Assembly (NCBI GenBank): GCA_000824825.2
Contig: LM655190.1
Location: forward strand, 3,370-59,648
Length of the DNA stretch: 56,279 nucleotides
Source: Mesorhizobium sp. ORS 3324
Lineage (GTDB): Bacteria; Pseudomonadota; Alphaproteobacteria; Rhizobiales; Rhizobiaceae
Reading direction: 5' to 3'
Shown here: positions 30,276-40,103 of the stretch, in pieces
Position numbering within the stretch: position 1 is the stretch's first letter
Layout: each line of letters starts with the position of its first letter
Made by a program: the position numbers and the translations under genes
The notes under the pieces: model-generated
Told to the model about the DNA's origin: nothing
The model's input: the letters and a program-made list of their open reading frames with translations, nothing else
The model's database searches: none

Positions 30276-31292
30276 TTACGGCCAAAACTTGTTACGAATC
30301 CGAGCCCATCTCCAATGGGCTTCATGGTTCGCAAATCGCAACGGTTTTGTGACCCGCCAGGAGATAGAAGCATAGACTTCGGCAAGACGTGCATCTCGTG
30401 CGGCCGTGGCGCCCCGCTCTTCCACAAGTTGGGCCTCCAGCGCCGTCCGGGCACTTTGTACGTCCACAAGTTGGGCCTCCAGCGCTGCTCGGGCACTTTG
30501 TACGTCCACAAGCTGAGTTTCCAATGCGGCTTTGGCTCCCTGCTCCTCAGAAAGTTGTCGGCGCAAGGCGTCGACTTTGGCGTTCAGATTTTCGCAGATC
30601 GGCCCCGAAGCGGTTCCGCTCAACGCAAAATTGTCGAAAATATTCGGTCCAGGGCCAAAACTATTTCTGAGCTCAGAGTGCTCGACATTTACGTAGAAAC
30701 GATTCAGTCCATCAAAATAGGAAAACTCGTAGCCGAGTTCCAGCAGCTTGAAATCCCAGGGCATATGATTTTGTCTAGTGGAATTTGGCTCAGTGCTTTC
30801 GACGACAACAATCCATGGACGCACTGTAGATGGAGACCAACTTTCAATTACTTGCTGCTCCATGCCCTCAACGTCTATTTTCAGCCAGTGAATATCTCTG
30901 CCCACATAAGCATCCAGAACCGTCCATAGAGGACGGCAGGGGACCGAGAGCTGCCGAACTTGAAGACCGCGTGCTTCATGGGTTCTCGAAATTTCTTTAT
31001 CTCCCGTACTCAGCCCGGTACCGGGAATGTCGAAGAACTCGATCTCTCCGTCCTCTTTGCCGATAGCAATTTCCAGAACTTCTTCGTCGGGGCGTGAGTT
31101 GCGGAGTGAAGTCGCAAATTCGGGATTCGGCTCGACATGAATGCCTCGCCAACCATTCTTGTAGAAGGCAAGACTTACGGAATCGATCACCGGGTCCTGC
31201 GCACCAATATCAACGTAGAAACCGCGTTCAACGTGCTTGAGTGCGCGCCAAAGGATGACATCTTCGAAATTCTGAGCATAAGAGATAAACAT
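30276..31292 (-). CDS. FkbM-family methyltransferase with coiled-coil tail
   Basis: About 338 aa. N-terminal FkbM domain: ISYAQNFEDVILWRAL, FYVDIGAQDPVIDSVS (SAM loop), IHVEPNPEF and IHWLKIDVEGMEQQVI. From about residue 235 the protein becomes an alpha-helical coiled coil built on 14-residue repeats of the form LVDVQSARAALEAQ (two near-perfect, one degenerate). It ends with YASISWRVTKPLRF, a tail that I know from other rhizobial glycan enzymes. ATG 31292 is five nt after GGAGAG and touches the sulfotransferase stop (GTGATG). The helical tail may dock to the membrane complex. A sugar O-methylation role is inferred. Confidence 0.85.
   Translation of the reverse strand: MFISYAQNFEDVILWRALKHVERGFYVDIGAQDPVIDSVSLAFYKNGWRGIHVEPNPEFATSLRNSRPDEEVLEIAIGKEDGEIEFFDIPGTGLSTGDKEISRTHEARGLQVRQLSVPCRPLWTVLDAYVGRDIHWLKIDVEGMEQQVIESWSPSTVRPWIVVVESTEPNSTRQNHMPWDFKLLELGYEFSYFDGLNRFYVNVEHSELRNSFGPGPNIFDNFALSGTASGPICENLNAKVDALRRQLSEEQGAKAALETQLVDVQSARAALEAQLVDVQSARTALEAQLVEERGATAARDARLAEVYASISWRVTKPLRFANHEAHWRWARIRNKFWP
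30419..30544. repeat. 42-bp tandem repeat within the FkbM gene
   Basis: Units at 30419-30460 and 30461-30502 share all but a few bases. A third, 30503-30544, is degenerate. The 42-bp period keeps frame and encodes 14-residue heptad-pair repeats of the coiled coil. Such in-frame repeats can change copy number by slippage. Confidence 0.85.
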
Positions 31293-32071
31293 CACCGCTC
31301 TCCAAGCATGTCGCGCCTTGCTCGCTCGAAGACAGTCAACGCAAACTCATACAAAAACCAATCGTGGCTAAGCAAAGGAAGTAACTCCGAGAGTTCCTCT
31401 TGGGTCAAATTGTACGCCCGCATGGGGTTCTGCGTGTTTACATTTAAGCTAGCAATTGCGCCCAGGCGCGGAATCCCAAGCTCCTGAGCGAGCATCGCAA
31501 TCGAATCGTCCATGCGCTCCACTATTCCAACGACGCAGCATCGCATCAGGTAGTCTTTTGCAAGTGTGAGTGCGGACTCATCGTCGAGGCCGAGGTCCCT
31601 CACTTCTATTTCGCGCTCCAAATCGAAGGGGTGCGTTCGTCTTGCACCCAGTTCATTGTTGATCGCCTCAGGATCGAGCGCGTTACACAAGGCCCTTACC
31701 TGAAAATTCCGGACTAGCGGCTGGGTGACGGGATCGCGGAGGAACGCAACAAAAGATCCTTGCTGACGTACCCGATGATGAAAATAGTGGTCTGGGAACC
31801 GACGGATATGTTCGTAGTGTGAGATTGCCCTATCGACTGGGTTGCGAAGAAACACAAACGGCTTCAGATCGAAGTTCAAATATCTATGCAATGATCGGTA
31901 AAAATGACCACGAAAAAGGTCGTATTGACAAAGATCTTCTCTCTTGTGTCTTAGGAGGTCACTCCACAGATGGCTCGGTGACACCGAAAATATTCCAGAT
32001 TGTTCTAGCCAAGCGCTTACTGACGTGCCGGCAGTCTTAGGAATGTGATGAAAATAGTACCTATCTCTCAC
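31292..32071 (-). CDS. PAPS-dependent sulfotransferase family protein
   Basis: A 259-aa soluble sulfotransferase fold. The 5'-phosphosulfate loop is FHHIPKTAGTSVSAWL (about residues 7-22), and the 3'-phosphate site is FVFLRNPVDRAISHYEH (about residues 72-88). These are the two PAPS-contact motifs of the Sulfotransfer_2 family. GTG 32071 overlaps the wzt stop as GTGA, so it is translated with the exporter ATPase. Its place in a polysaccharide operon points to sulfation of the glycan; PAPS could come from cysDNC (15.8-18.6 kb). The acceptor is unknown. Confidence 0.85.
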   Translation of the reverse strand: MRDRYYFHHIPKTAGTSVSAWLEQSGIFSVSPSHLWSDLLRHKREDLCQYDLFRGHFYRSLHRYLNFDLKPFVFLRNPVDRAISHYEHIRRFPDHYFHHRVRQQGSFVAFLRDPVTQPLVRNFQVRALCNALDPEAINNELGARRTHPFDLEREIEVRDLGLDDESALTLAKDYLMRCCVVGIVERMDDSIAMLAQELGIPRLGAIASLNVNTQNPMRAYNLTQEELSELLPLLSHDWFLYEFALTVFERARRDMLGER

Positions 32072-33306
32072 TTTCCGATAACCTCAGTAGTGATCTTGGC
32101 GTCAAGCCATGTCGTTCCAACAAATATTGGGCGATCAAGGTTAATAACATCAAATACGACATAGTTATCGCAACTATCGTAGTTGTCCTCTGCTCGAGTG
32201 TCTGTGCTAACTAGGTTATATGTCACGCCATACGATCCTGGACCAAGATTGCACAGCATACGAAAGGTCACGAGCACCGACTGCCCTGCTTCAAGACCGG
32301 TTAGCACCTGTTTTGTGTGCCAAGTGTTAGTACCCCAGACCACATGTCCGGTTCGATCTTTTACCATGTGGCCGACAACTAGCCTGTGAATCGGCTCCAT
32401 GATTTTGATTTCACTTTGAATGTCGATAAGCTGATTGACGCGGACTGCCTTCAGTTCCTCAGCTGTCACCGCATCTCGTATCTTCATGCTCACCAATGCT
32501 GCTCGCTTATCACCCGACATAGTGACCGCCCACCCATGAGTTTCCCGCCGTTGCCTGATCGCTAGCTTTGCATTCTCCTTCTCGAAAACCATAGCATTGT
32601 AGTAGTCGACGACTTCGTCCGGCCTTCCGTCCTTGAGGATCGTGCCTTTATCGAGAAGGACCACCCGGTCGCTCAGCGCTCGAACGTCACCCATGCTGTG
32701 AGTGACCAGGATGATGGAAGCGCCTTGCGCCTTGAACTGCCTTATCCGGTCGAAGCTCTTGTGCTGGAAATAGCTGTCGCCAACAGAAAGAACCTCATCC
32801 ACAATCAAGATATCGGGGCATTTCGCAGTGGCGAGCGCAAAGGCGAGGCGCGCTTGCATACCGCTCGAATAGATTCTCGTGGGCTCATCAAAGAATTCGC
32901 CGATTTCAGCAAACTCCTCGATGCTGGGCATCAGCGCTGTCAGTTCCTGCTGGGAAAAGCCCATCAGCCCGCCCGCCTGGTATATGTTCTGGCGCCCGGT
33001 AAACTCCGGGTTGAAACCGAGGCCCAGTTCGAGGATGGCACTGACCCTGCCGTTCACTGTGATCGAGCCGACGGTTGGTCGAACGGTGCCTGTGATCATC
33101 TTGAGCAGCGTGCTTTTTCCGGCTCCGTTCTGCCCGATCAGGGCAACAGCCTCACCCTGCTTGACCTGGAAGGAGACGTCCCGGTTTGCCCAAAATTCGC
33201 TTTGCGGCGCAATCGACGCGCCGAACCAGTTCGCAAACCTTTGCAGATTGCTCCGATACGTGGCGTAGGACTTGCCCACGTGGGAAACATCGAGAACCAC
33301 CGACAT
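32068..33306 (-). CDS. wzt: Polysaccharide ABC exporter ATPase with C-terminal glycan-binding domain
   Basis: A 412-aa Wzt. The ABC domain (about residues 1-245) has Walker A GQNGAGKST, signature YSSGMQARLAFALA and Walker B ILIVDEVLSVGD, the variant typical of Wzt/KpsT/TagH exporters. Residues about 260-412 form an extra beta-rich domain (GHVVWGTNTWHT, GPGSYGVTYNLVST) matching the Wzt carbohydrate-binding domain that recognises the capped end of O-polysaccharide before export. The start overlaps the wzm stop by one nucleotide. Presence of this domain implies a terminal modification on the exported chain. Confidence 0.92.
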   Translation of the reverse strand: MSVVLDVSHVGKSYATYRSNLQRFANWFGASIAPQSEFWANRDVSFQVKQGEAVALIGQNGAGKSTLLKMITGTVRPTVGSITVNGRVSAILELGLGFNPEFTGRQNIYQAGGLMGFSQQELTALMPSIEEFAEIGEFFDEPTRIYSSGMQARLAFALATAKCPDILIVDEVLSVGDSYFQHKSFDRIRQFKAQGASIILVTHSMGDVRALSDRVVLLDKGTILKDGRPDEVVDYYNAMVFEKENAKLAIRQRRETHGWAVTMSGDKRAALVSMKIRDAVTAEELKAVRVNQLIDIQSEIKIMEPIHRLVVGHMVKDRTGHVVWGTNTWHTKQVLTGLEAGQSVLVTFRMLCNLGPGSYGVTYNLVSTDTRAEDNYDSCDNYVVFDVINLDRPIFVGTTWLDAKITTEVIGK

Positions 33307-34091
33307 CAGAGGGCGTCCACCAACTCAGGGCTTGCACGGCGAAACACGGTAAAGGAGAGCAATACTGCAAGGCCTCCGACCAGAAACGTAGGCAAGAGAC
33401 TTGTCCATTGCGGTCCCTGGTTGAGCAGAAGCGCGTCTTGATAAAGCCCGACCAGAGGCGTCATCGGATTGAGCGCAAGCAGCCACTGGAATTGTTGAGG
33501 CACCACGTTTCTCAAGTAAACGATGGGCGTAAACCAGAACCAAAGCTGCATGAAAACGCTCATAAACTGAGCTACGTCGCGCACGAATACATTCAGCACT
33601 CCCAGGAAAACACCGATGCCGAATGCCATGGCGGAGATTAGCAGCATTCCAGGAACGAGATACAGCCATGCCAAGCCAGGCAAATGGCCGAAAAACAGGA
33701 ATATGATCATGATCGCGGCAAGCAGAAGGACGTGATTGATGATCGCGCTTCCCAGGATGATCACCGGAAGGCAGAGGCGCGGAAAAGCAATCTTCTTCAT
33801 CGCTGAAGCCTGCTCGATGAAGATGCCAATGCTCCTATTCAATATCTCGCTGAAAAGACCCCAGGCTGCCATGCCCGAAAGGAGATAGATCGGATAAGCG
33901 GCCGTGCTGTCGCTGTTGGGCATGCGGGCGCGCATGACTTCCGCAAGAACGATCGAAAAAATCAGAGATTGTGCGAGCGGGTGCAGGATGAACCAAAGCG
34001 CTCCCAGGCGCGAGCGCGCAAAACGCCCGCGCAGTTCGCCCCTGATGGAGGAAAAGATGAAATGGCGGTATTGCCACAGGCTTCGGAACAT
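33306..34091 (-). CDS. wzm: Polysaccharide ABC exporter permease
   Basis: A 261-aa ABC-2 type permease with about six membrane helices. The N-terminus MFRSLWQYRHFIFSSIRGEL and GRFARSRLGALWFILHPLAQ are the amphipathic opening characteristic of Wzm/KpsM proteins; FWFTPIVYLRNVVP is the conserved loop before the last helices. ATG 34091 has AAAGG nine nt upstream. A longer frame to 34175 overlaps the rmd 3' end and is less likely. It pairs with Wzt to carry undecaprenyl-linked polymer to the periplasm. Confidence 0.92.
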   Translation of the reverse strand: MFRSLWQYRHFIFSSIRGELRGRFARSRLGALWFILHPLAQSLIFSIVLAEVMRARMPNSDSTAAYPIYLLSGMAAWGLFSEILNRSIGIFIEQASAMKKIAFPRLCLPVIILGSAIINHVLLLAAIMIIFLFFGHLPGLAWLYLVPGMLLISAMAFGIGVFLGVLNVFVRDVAQFMSVFMQLWFWFTPIVYLRNVVPQQFQWLLALNPMTPLVGLYQDALLLNQGPQWTSLLPTFLVGGLAVLLSFTVFRRASPELVDAL

Positions 34092-34116
34092 AGGTTTGAC
34101 CTTTTGCGCGCCGTCG

Positions 34117-35073
34117 TCAGCGGAGGCTAGATATCCGACGCCAATACCCCAAAACATCGGCCAATGTTTGCTCAAACGGCACCAGAGGCATCCAGTTCAG
34201 CCCTGCGCGTGCCTTTGATGCATCACCATAAGCGATGAGGATTTCGTTCGGTCGAAGCTTTGCCGGGTCCTCGCGCACTTCAATGTCGATGCCCGACAGT
34301 ACAATGAGGGCGTCCAGGATATCCCGAATTCTGCGAGGCCGTCCCGACGCGATGTTGTAGACGCAGTCGGGGCCGGTCTCAAAGTCCTGGACGGCGGCGG
34401 TCGCGTAGGCGCGCACGACGTCACGAACGTCTAGGAAATCGCGCTCGGCTTCGAGATTTCCGACATGAATGACAGGCTGGCGCTTGCCCGACATGATTTC
34501 GGCGACCTGGCGCGCGAAATCGGAGACCACATAGGTGTCTGACTGGCCGGGGCCGGTGTGATTGAATGGGCGAAAGCGAATGGCCCGGAGGCCGTCATAG
34601 GCCATCTGGCCGATCATCAGGTCTGCGGCAGCCTTGGTGGCGCCGTAGACATTAACCGGCCGGAGCGGCGCGTTTTCCGTGAGAGGACCTGTCGCACCGC
34701 GGAAAGAAGCTCCATAGGCTTCGGAGCTGCCCACATAAACGAACCTGGCCTTGGGGGCGTGGCGCATAACGGATTCGGCCAGATTCATCGTTCCCGTCAC
34801 GTTGACATCCCAGGCATGCCGTGGGGCGTTGCGAGCAATCGAGGGCGCGGCGACCGCCGCCAAATGGACCAGCGCGGTAGGCTGGATTTCGTGGACGGCA
34901 CGGTCAACCGCATCCCGGTCTCGCAGGTCGATCGGGCTTCGCTGCCCTTCGCCATGACCGAACGCGAACACCTTGCAGCCGGCGTGCTCCCGCTCCAGCA
35001 ACTGCAACAGTGCCGTGCCGACAAACCCGCTGGCTCCGGTTACAAGGATGCGATGCGTCAACGTACCGACCAT
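34117..35073 (-). CDS. rmd: GDP-6-deoxy-D-mannose reductase (Rmd-like)
   Basis: A 318-aa extended SDR. ILVTGASGFVGTALL is the NAD(P) loop; YVGSSEAYG and NVYGATKAAADL supply the catalytic Ser/Thr and YxxxK. FNHTGPGQSDTYVVSDFARQ is typical of Rmd/Gmd-type enzymes. It reduces the 4-keto intermediate made by Gmd to GDP-D-rhamnose. Fucose synthase (GMER) is the alternative, but that family carries different signatures. It sits 26 nt after gmd and just before wzm, the order of the Pseudomonas A-band locus. Confidence 0.86.
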   Translation of the reverse strand: MVGTLTHRILVTGASGFVGTALLQLLEREHAGCKVFAFGHGEGQRSPIDLRDRDAVDRAVHEIQPTALVHLAAVAAPSIARNAPRHAWDVNVTGTMNLAESVMRHAPKARFVYVGSSEAYGASFRGATGPLTENAPLRPVNVYGATKAAADLMIGQMAYDGLRAIRFRPFNHTGPGQSDTYVVSDFARQVAEIMSGKRQPVIHVGNLEAERDFLDVRDVVRAYATAAVQDFETGPDCVYNIASGRPRRIRDILDALIVLSGIDIEVREDPAKLRPNEILIAYGDASKARAGLNWMPLVPFEQTLADVLGYWRRISSLR

Positions 35074-35099
35074 TCTCGCGAAAAAGAATTTGCGATCAC

Positions 35100-36113
<1,014 letters not shown>

Positions 36114-36137
36114 TCAGCTCTGTGAGCCGATGAGCCG

Positions 36138-37553
36138 TCAGGCCCGGCCATAAACGTCATCGAACCGCACGATGTCGTCCTCGCCGAGATATTCGCCGCT
36201 TTGCACTTCGATCATCACGAGCGGAAGGATGCCCGGGTTTTCCAGGCGATGCTTGTGGCCGCAGGGGATGTAGGTGGACTGGTTGATCGTGAGCAGGGTC
36301 TCACTCTCGCCGTTGACGACCTTGGCGGTTCCGCTCACCACCACCCAGTGCTCGGAGCGGTGGTGATGCGCCTGGAGGCTCAGGCGGGCGTTCGGCTTCA
36401 CCTCAATCCGCTTGATCTTGAAGCGATGCCCCTCTTCCAGCACGGTATAGGTGCCCCATGGGCGATGCACCGTGCGGTGCAGCGTCGCCGTCTCGTGCCC
36501 CGCCGCCTTGAGACGGTTGTAGAGGTCCTTCACCTCCTGCGCCTTGTCCTTGTGCGCGACCAGAAGCGCGTCCGGCGTGTCCACGATCAGGAGATCCGAG
36601 ACGCCGACAAGACCGACCAGCCGGTCTTCGCTGTGCACGTAGCAGTTCACTGTGTCGTGCAGGATCGTCTCGCCGGTGGCGCGGTTGCCCTTGTCGTCGG
36701 CCGCAACAAGCTCCGACAGCACCGACCATGAGCCGATGTCCGACCAATCGAAACCGCAGGGCACGAAACCGACGTTCCTTGCCTTCTCCATCACCGCATA
36801 GTCGATGGAAACGGTGGGAACGGCCGCGAAGCTGTCCCTATCCACCTCGACGGTGAGTCTGTCGGTGCTGTCCGCCGTCCTGCCTTTCTCGAGGGCGGTG
36901 CGCGCATTGGACAAGATGTCCGGGCACAGGTCCTGCATGGCTTCCAGCATCGCGCGGGCCGTGAAGCAGAACATGCCCGAGTTCCAGAAGAAGCGGCCTG
37001 TAGCGATAAATTGCGCTGCCGTGGCCGCGTTCGGCTTTTCCACGAACCGAAGGACCCTGTCCCCCTCGGCCTCGATGTAGCCAAAGCCGGTTTCGGGGCG
37101 ATCGGGCTTCACGCCGAATGTGACGATCTGGCCCGAAGCCGCAAGCGTCACAGCTCTCGCAACGCTGGCGCCGAAGCCGGCCTGATCCAGTATCAGATGA
37201 TCCGCTGGGAGCACGACGAGGACGGCGTCCGGGTTCTCATGCGCGACGTGCAATGCCGCGAGCGCCACCGCGGCCGCGGTGTCGCGGCCGAACGGCTCCA
37301 GCAGGAATGTGTTCTTCACGCCCGGGGCCGCCACCTCCGCATATTCATCGGCGGTGAGAAACAACAGATCGCGGTTGGTGACAGTCACGACTTGATCGAC
37401 GCCTTCGAGCTCCACGGCGCGCGCGTAAGTCTTTCGAATGAGCGTCCCGCCTTGCGGCAGCGGGATGAAGGGCTTCGGATGCAATGCGCGGGAAATCGGC
37501 CATAGCCGGGAACCGACGCCGCCACTGATGATGACAGGAACGATATTGGTCAA
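36138..37553 (-). CDS. manC: Mannose-1-phosphate guanylyltransferase / mannose-6-phosphate isomerase
   Basis: A 471-aa type II PMI-GMP. The N-terminal pyrophosphorylase motif is VIISGGVGSRLWPISR, with VVLPADHLI and RFVEKPNAATA. The C-terminal cupin isomerase motif is QAHHHRSEHWVVVSGTAKV, followed by STYIPCGHKHRLENPG. It supplies GDP-mannose to Gmd. The ATG at 37553 is 3 nt after manB. Equivalent to WbpW/NoeJ/CpsB. Confidence 0.95.
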   Translation of the reverse strand: MTNIVPVIISGGVGSRLWPISRALHPKPFIPLPQGGTLIRKTYARAVELEGVDQVVTVTNRDLLFLTADEYAEVAAPGVKNTFLLEPFGRDTAAAVALAALHVAHENPDAVLVVLPADHLILDQAGFGASVARAVTLAASGQIVTFGVKPDRPETGFGYIEAEGDRVLRFVEKPNAATAAQFIATGRFFWNSGMFCFTARAMLEAMQDLCPDILSNARTALEKGRTADSTDRLTVEVDRDSFAAVPTVSIDYAVMEKARNVGFVPCGFDWSDIGSWSVLSELVAADDKGNRATGETILHDTVNCYVHSEDRLVGLVGVSDLLIVDTPDALLVAHKDKAQEVKDLYNRLKAAGHETATLHRTVHRPWGTYTVLEEGHRFKIKRIEVKPNARLSLQAHHHRSEHWVVVSGTAKVVNGESETLLTINQSTYIPCGHKHRLENPGILPLVMIEVQSGEYLGEDDIVRFDDVYGRA

Positions 37554-37556
37554 ACT

Positions 37557-38984
37557 TCAACTTTCCAAGATTTGAGCCCGGCCGAGAGCGAGGCCCCAAC
37601 CGAGCAATTCGTCTGCGCGCGATTCCGCTTTTGCCTCGACATAGCAGCGCAATTCAGGCGCGTTACCCGACGCACGGAAATGCACAACCTCTCCGTTGTG
37701 GACGGTGATACGCACACCATCACGGTTGTCAATATTGGCGACGCCGCCGAGAACCGCGAAGATCTTGTCGGCATAGGCTGCGTCACCGGCCAGCTTGCCG
37801 AGAAAGGACGCGCTATTCTCGCTCGGCACACCTTCAAGCCGACCGCTTGCGCCGGCGAGAAAGCGAAAGTCGGCCGCTATCTCGGCGAGCGGACGGCCGG
37901 TCTTTGCGATCGCCGAAAGCGCGCAAAGGATTGGCAGCATCGAATCCCGCGTCTGCAAAGCCGGAAGCGTGCGTCCATCTTTCTCGACGGGCGAACCGAG
38001 TAGAACCCCGCCATTCGCCTCGAATCCGACGACACATCTTCCGCCCTCGGCGAGAGCGGTGCCGATGCCTTCGATGACGTAAGGCGAGCCCACGCGTGTG
38101 CGAACGACCCTTCTGAAGTGACCGCAGCGCTCAAGGCCGGAATTGGAACTGACGGGGGTGACAACGCAGTCGGCGCCCAGGACATTTGCGGTGATTGCAC
38201 CTACCAGATCGCCGCGCACGAAAATGCCGCCGGCGTCCGCCACGAGCGGCCTGTCACCATCGCCATCGGTGGACACGATCGCGTCGAACGGTTCTGCCGC
38301 CGCCCAGTCCCTGAGAAGCGCCACATCTTCCTGCCTGAGCGCCTCGGTATCGACCGGAATGAAATGTTCGGCCCTGCCCAGAGCTATCGTCTCAGCCCCC
38401 AGTCCGCGAAGAATATCGACAACGATGTCTCTCGCCACGGACGAATGCTGGTAGACGCCGACACGCAAGCCGGAAAGGCTGCCTTTCTCGAAGAAACCCA
38501 GGAAACGGTCCATGTAGCCTTGGGATGGTTCAGCGCCCAGCCGCAAGGGATCAACCGGCGACGGCGACGGAACGGCATCTCCCATTGCTGCATGGATTTC
38601 GACGATGTCGCCTTCATCGCGCTTGTCGATCTCGCCGTCCGCCCGGTAAAATTTGAGCCCATTCCTGTCGTCGGGAATGTGACTGCCGGTCACCATTATT
38701 GCAGGAGCGTTCTCGCTGCTGGCGTAAAGCGCGAGCGCGGGCGTGGGTAACGCTCCGCAATCGACCGGCACCAGCCCGGACGCAGCGATCGCCGCATGAA
38801 CAAGCTGCGCGATTTCGGGACTGGACGCGCGGAGATCACGCCCGACATAGACCTTCGAGCCTTCGTTCAACGCTCCTCGATCCCGGAGCATGCGCACGAA
38901 GGCGACTGTATAGGTGTACGCCGGCGGCCCTCGAAGCTCGCTGACGAGACCGCGCAGTCCACTGGTGCCGAACTTCAAAGCCAC
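37557..38984 (-). CDS. manB: Phosphomannomutase
   Basis: About 475 aa, alpha-D-phosphohexomutase family. LKFGTSGLRGLVSE opens domain 1; the phosphoserine loop is MVTGSHIPDDRNGLKF, the Mg site is STDGDGDRP, the sugar loop is GFEANGGVLLG, and the phosphate loop is RASGNAPELRCY. It converts mannose-6-P to mannose-1-P for ManC. GTG 38984 follows an AAGGG site; the longer frame to 39110 has no such support. First gene of the polysaccharide operon. Close to NoeK/ExoC-like enzymes. Confidence 0.93.
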   Translation of the reverse strand: MALKFGTSGLRGLVSELRGPPAYTYTVAFVRMLRDRGALNEGSKVYVGRDLRASSPEIAQLVHAAIAASGLVPVDCGALPTPALALYASSENAPAIMVTGSHIPDDRNGLKFYRADGEIDKRDEGDIVEIHAAMGDAVPSPSPVDPLRLGAEPSQGYMDRFLGFFEKGSLSGLRVGVYQHSSVARDIVVDILRGLGAETIALGRAEHFIPVDTEALRQEDVALLRDWAAAEPFDAIVSTDGDGDRPLVADAGGIFVRGDLVGAITANVLGADCVVTPVSSNSGLERCGHFRRVVRTRVGSPYVIEGIGTALAEGGRCVVGFEANGGVLLGSPVEKDGRTLPALQTRDSMLPILCALSAIAKTGRPLAEIAADFRFLAGASGRLEGVPSENSASFLGKLAGDAAYADKIFAVLGGVANIDNRDGVRITVHNGEVVHFRASGNAPELRCYVEAKAESRADELLGWGLALGRAQILES

Positions 38985-39371
38985 CCGCTGCCACCCTTGC
39001 CGAAGAAATTTGGCCCGGTGCAAGTTAGGCAAACTGACATCGTCTTCGCGCGGCTTGCGACAGCATTGCGGCGAGTGCGGAGCATCTGACAACGCATCGC
39101 TACAGATCAAAGCAACCCGAGCGGCTTGCCATATATTTCAATTTAATATCAGATACTTCTAATATTAATCGAAAGAGGAACGTTCCTCTGCCATCAGCAA
39201 GGATAATGCCTTTCAAGAAGGTCTCCTTGAGTTGCCGAGCCCCCCGACCCCACAAGCTGCTCGTGCTTAGGTTTCGCGAAGTGGCTTGTCAATCTGTGGC
39301 TGAGCCTACGCACAGCAGCTTCGCCATTTACATCAGTTGGCAGACATCGAGGCCTCAACACCGTCAACACA
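38985..39371. promoter_or_regulatory. AT-rich promoter region of the polysaccharide operon, with 16-bp palindrome
   Basis: No gene is visible. Within it, 39130-39172 is strikingly AT-rich (runs such as ATATATTTCAATTTAATATC). Next to it 39174-39189 is a perfect 16-bp palindrome, AGAGGAACGTTCCTCT. It lies 190 nt upstream of manB, the first gene of the 13-gene operon. AT-rich tracts like this attract Ros/MucR or H-NS-like regulators of exopolysaccharide in rhizobia. That link is inference. Confidence 0.55.
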
Positions 39372-39401
39372 AAAAAGCCGGCGCGTCGGCGCCGGCTTTT
39401 T
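39372..39401 (-). terminator. Bidirectional rho-independent terminator after bioY
   Basis: An 8-bp perfect GC stem GCCGGCGC/GCGCCGGC with a GTCG loop is flanked by A5 on the left and T5 on the right, so it can work on both strands. It lies 21 nt past the bioY stop and insulates it from the polysaccharide promoter region. Confidence 0.92.
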
Positions 39402-39422
39402 CCGATCTGTTAGAACGGCGTT

Positions 39423-40016
39423 TCAGGGCCGCTTCGGCAGCAGCGCCCAGACCGCCGGCACCAGGCTGGCGGCCAAAGCCAACTTGATCAGGTCGCCGAT
39501 GATGAAGGGCGCGACGCCGAACTGCCAGGATTTCTCCGAGCCGATGAGCGCGGCCAGCCAGGCGAAGCCCATCGCCATCATGACGATCTCGGCGACGAGC
39601 ATGGCGCCGAACAGCTTCACCGGAAAGCGGTCCCAGCCGCGGTCGGCGGCCCAGCCGGCAATCGCGGCCATCACCACGAAGCCCGCCAGATAGCCGCCGG
39701 TGGAGCCCAGCATATAGGCGATGCCGAGGCCCTTTTCCGGCGTGCCCTGGAAGACCGGCAAGCCAAAGGCGCCCTCGGCGAGGTAGAGAATGAGCGTCGC
39801 CACGGCAAGGCGCATGCCGAAGGCCGAGGCTATCAGCAGCACGGCCAGCGTCTGCAGCGAGATGTCGACCGGGCCGAGAACGACCTTGGTCTTGGCCGAA
39901 AGCGTGAGCAGCAGGGTTCCGACAAGCGCCAGAAAGAGCTGCGTGGCGAGCCGGGCCGCACCCTGGTCGGGCAGAGCGAGAGAAACGAGCGGGCGCATCG
40001 TGGTTGCAGTTGCCAT
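39423..40016 (-). CDS. bioY: Biotin transporter BioY
   Basis: A 197-aa membrane protein with about six helices, the substrate-binding S component of biotin ECF transporters. VDISLQTLAVLLIASAFG, EGAFGLPVFQGTPEKGLG and GSTGGYLAGFVVMA are the BioY hallmarks, including the biotin-contact region. ATG 40016 is preceded by GGGGAAG; an ATG at 40028 is also in frame. No bioM or bioN lies beside it, as in other solitary rhizobial bioY genes. I found no clear BioR box upstream. Confidence 0.93.
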   Translation of the reverse strand: MATATTMRPLVSLALPDQGAARLATQLFLALVGTLLLTLSAKTKVVLGPVDISLQTLAVLLIASAFGMRLAVATLILYLAEGAFGLPVFQGTPEKGLGIAYMLGSTGGYLAGFVVMAAIAGWAADRGWDRFPVKLFGAMLVAEIVMMAMGFAWLAALIGSEKSWQFGVAPFIIGDLIKLALAASLVPAVWALLPKRP

Positions 40017-40103
40017 GGTCTTCCCCATAGTGGCTGATTCGCTGGCTTTGAAGGGCGTCGCGCAGAAATGAGTTCAGGCGACGCGCTTCAAACTTTGTCT
40101 TGA

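Noticed and set aside
40017..40103. BioR operator upstream of bioY
   Set aside because: No TTATCTATAA-like palindrome was found in the gap.
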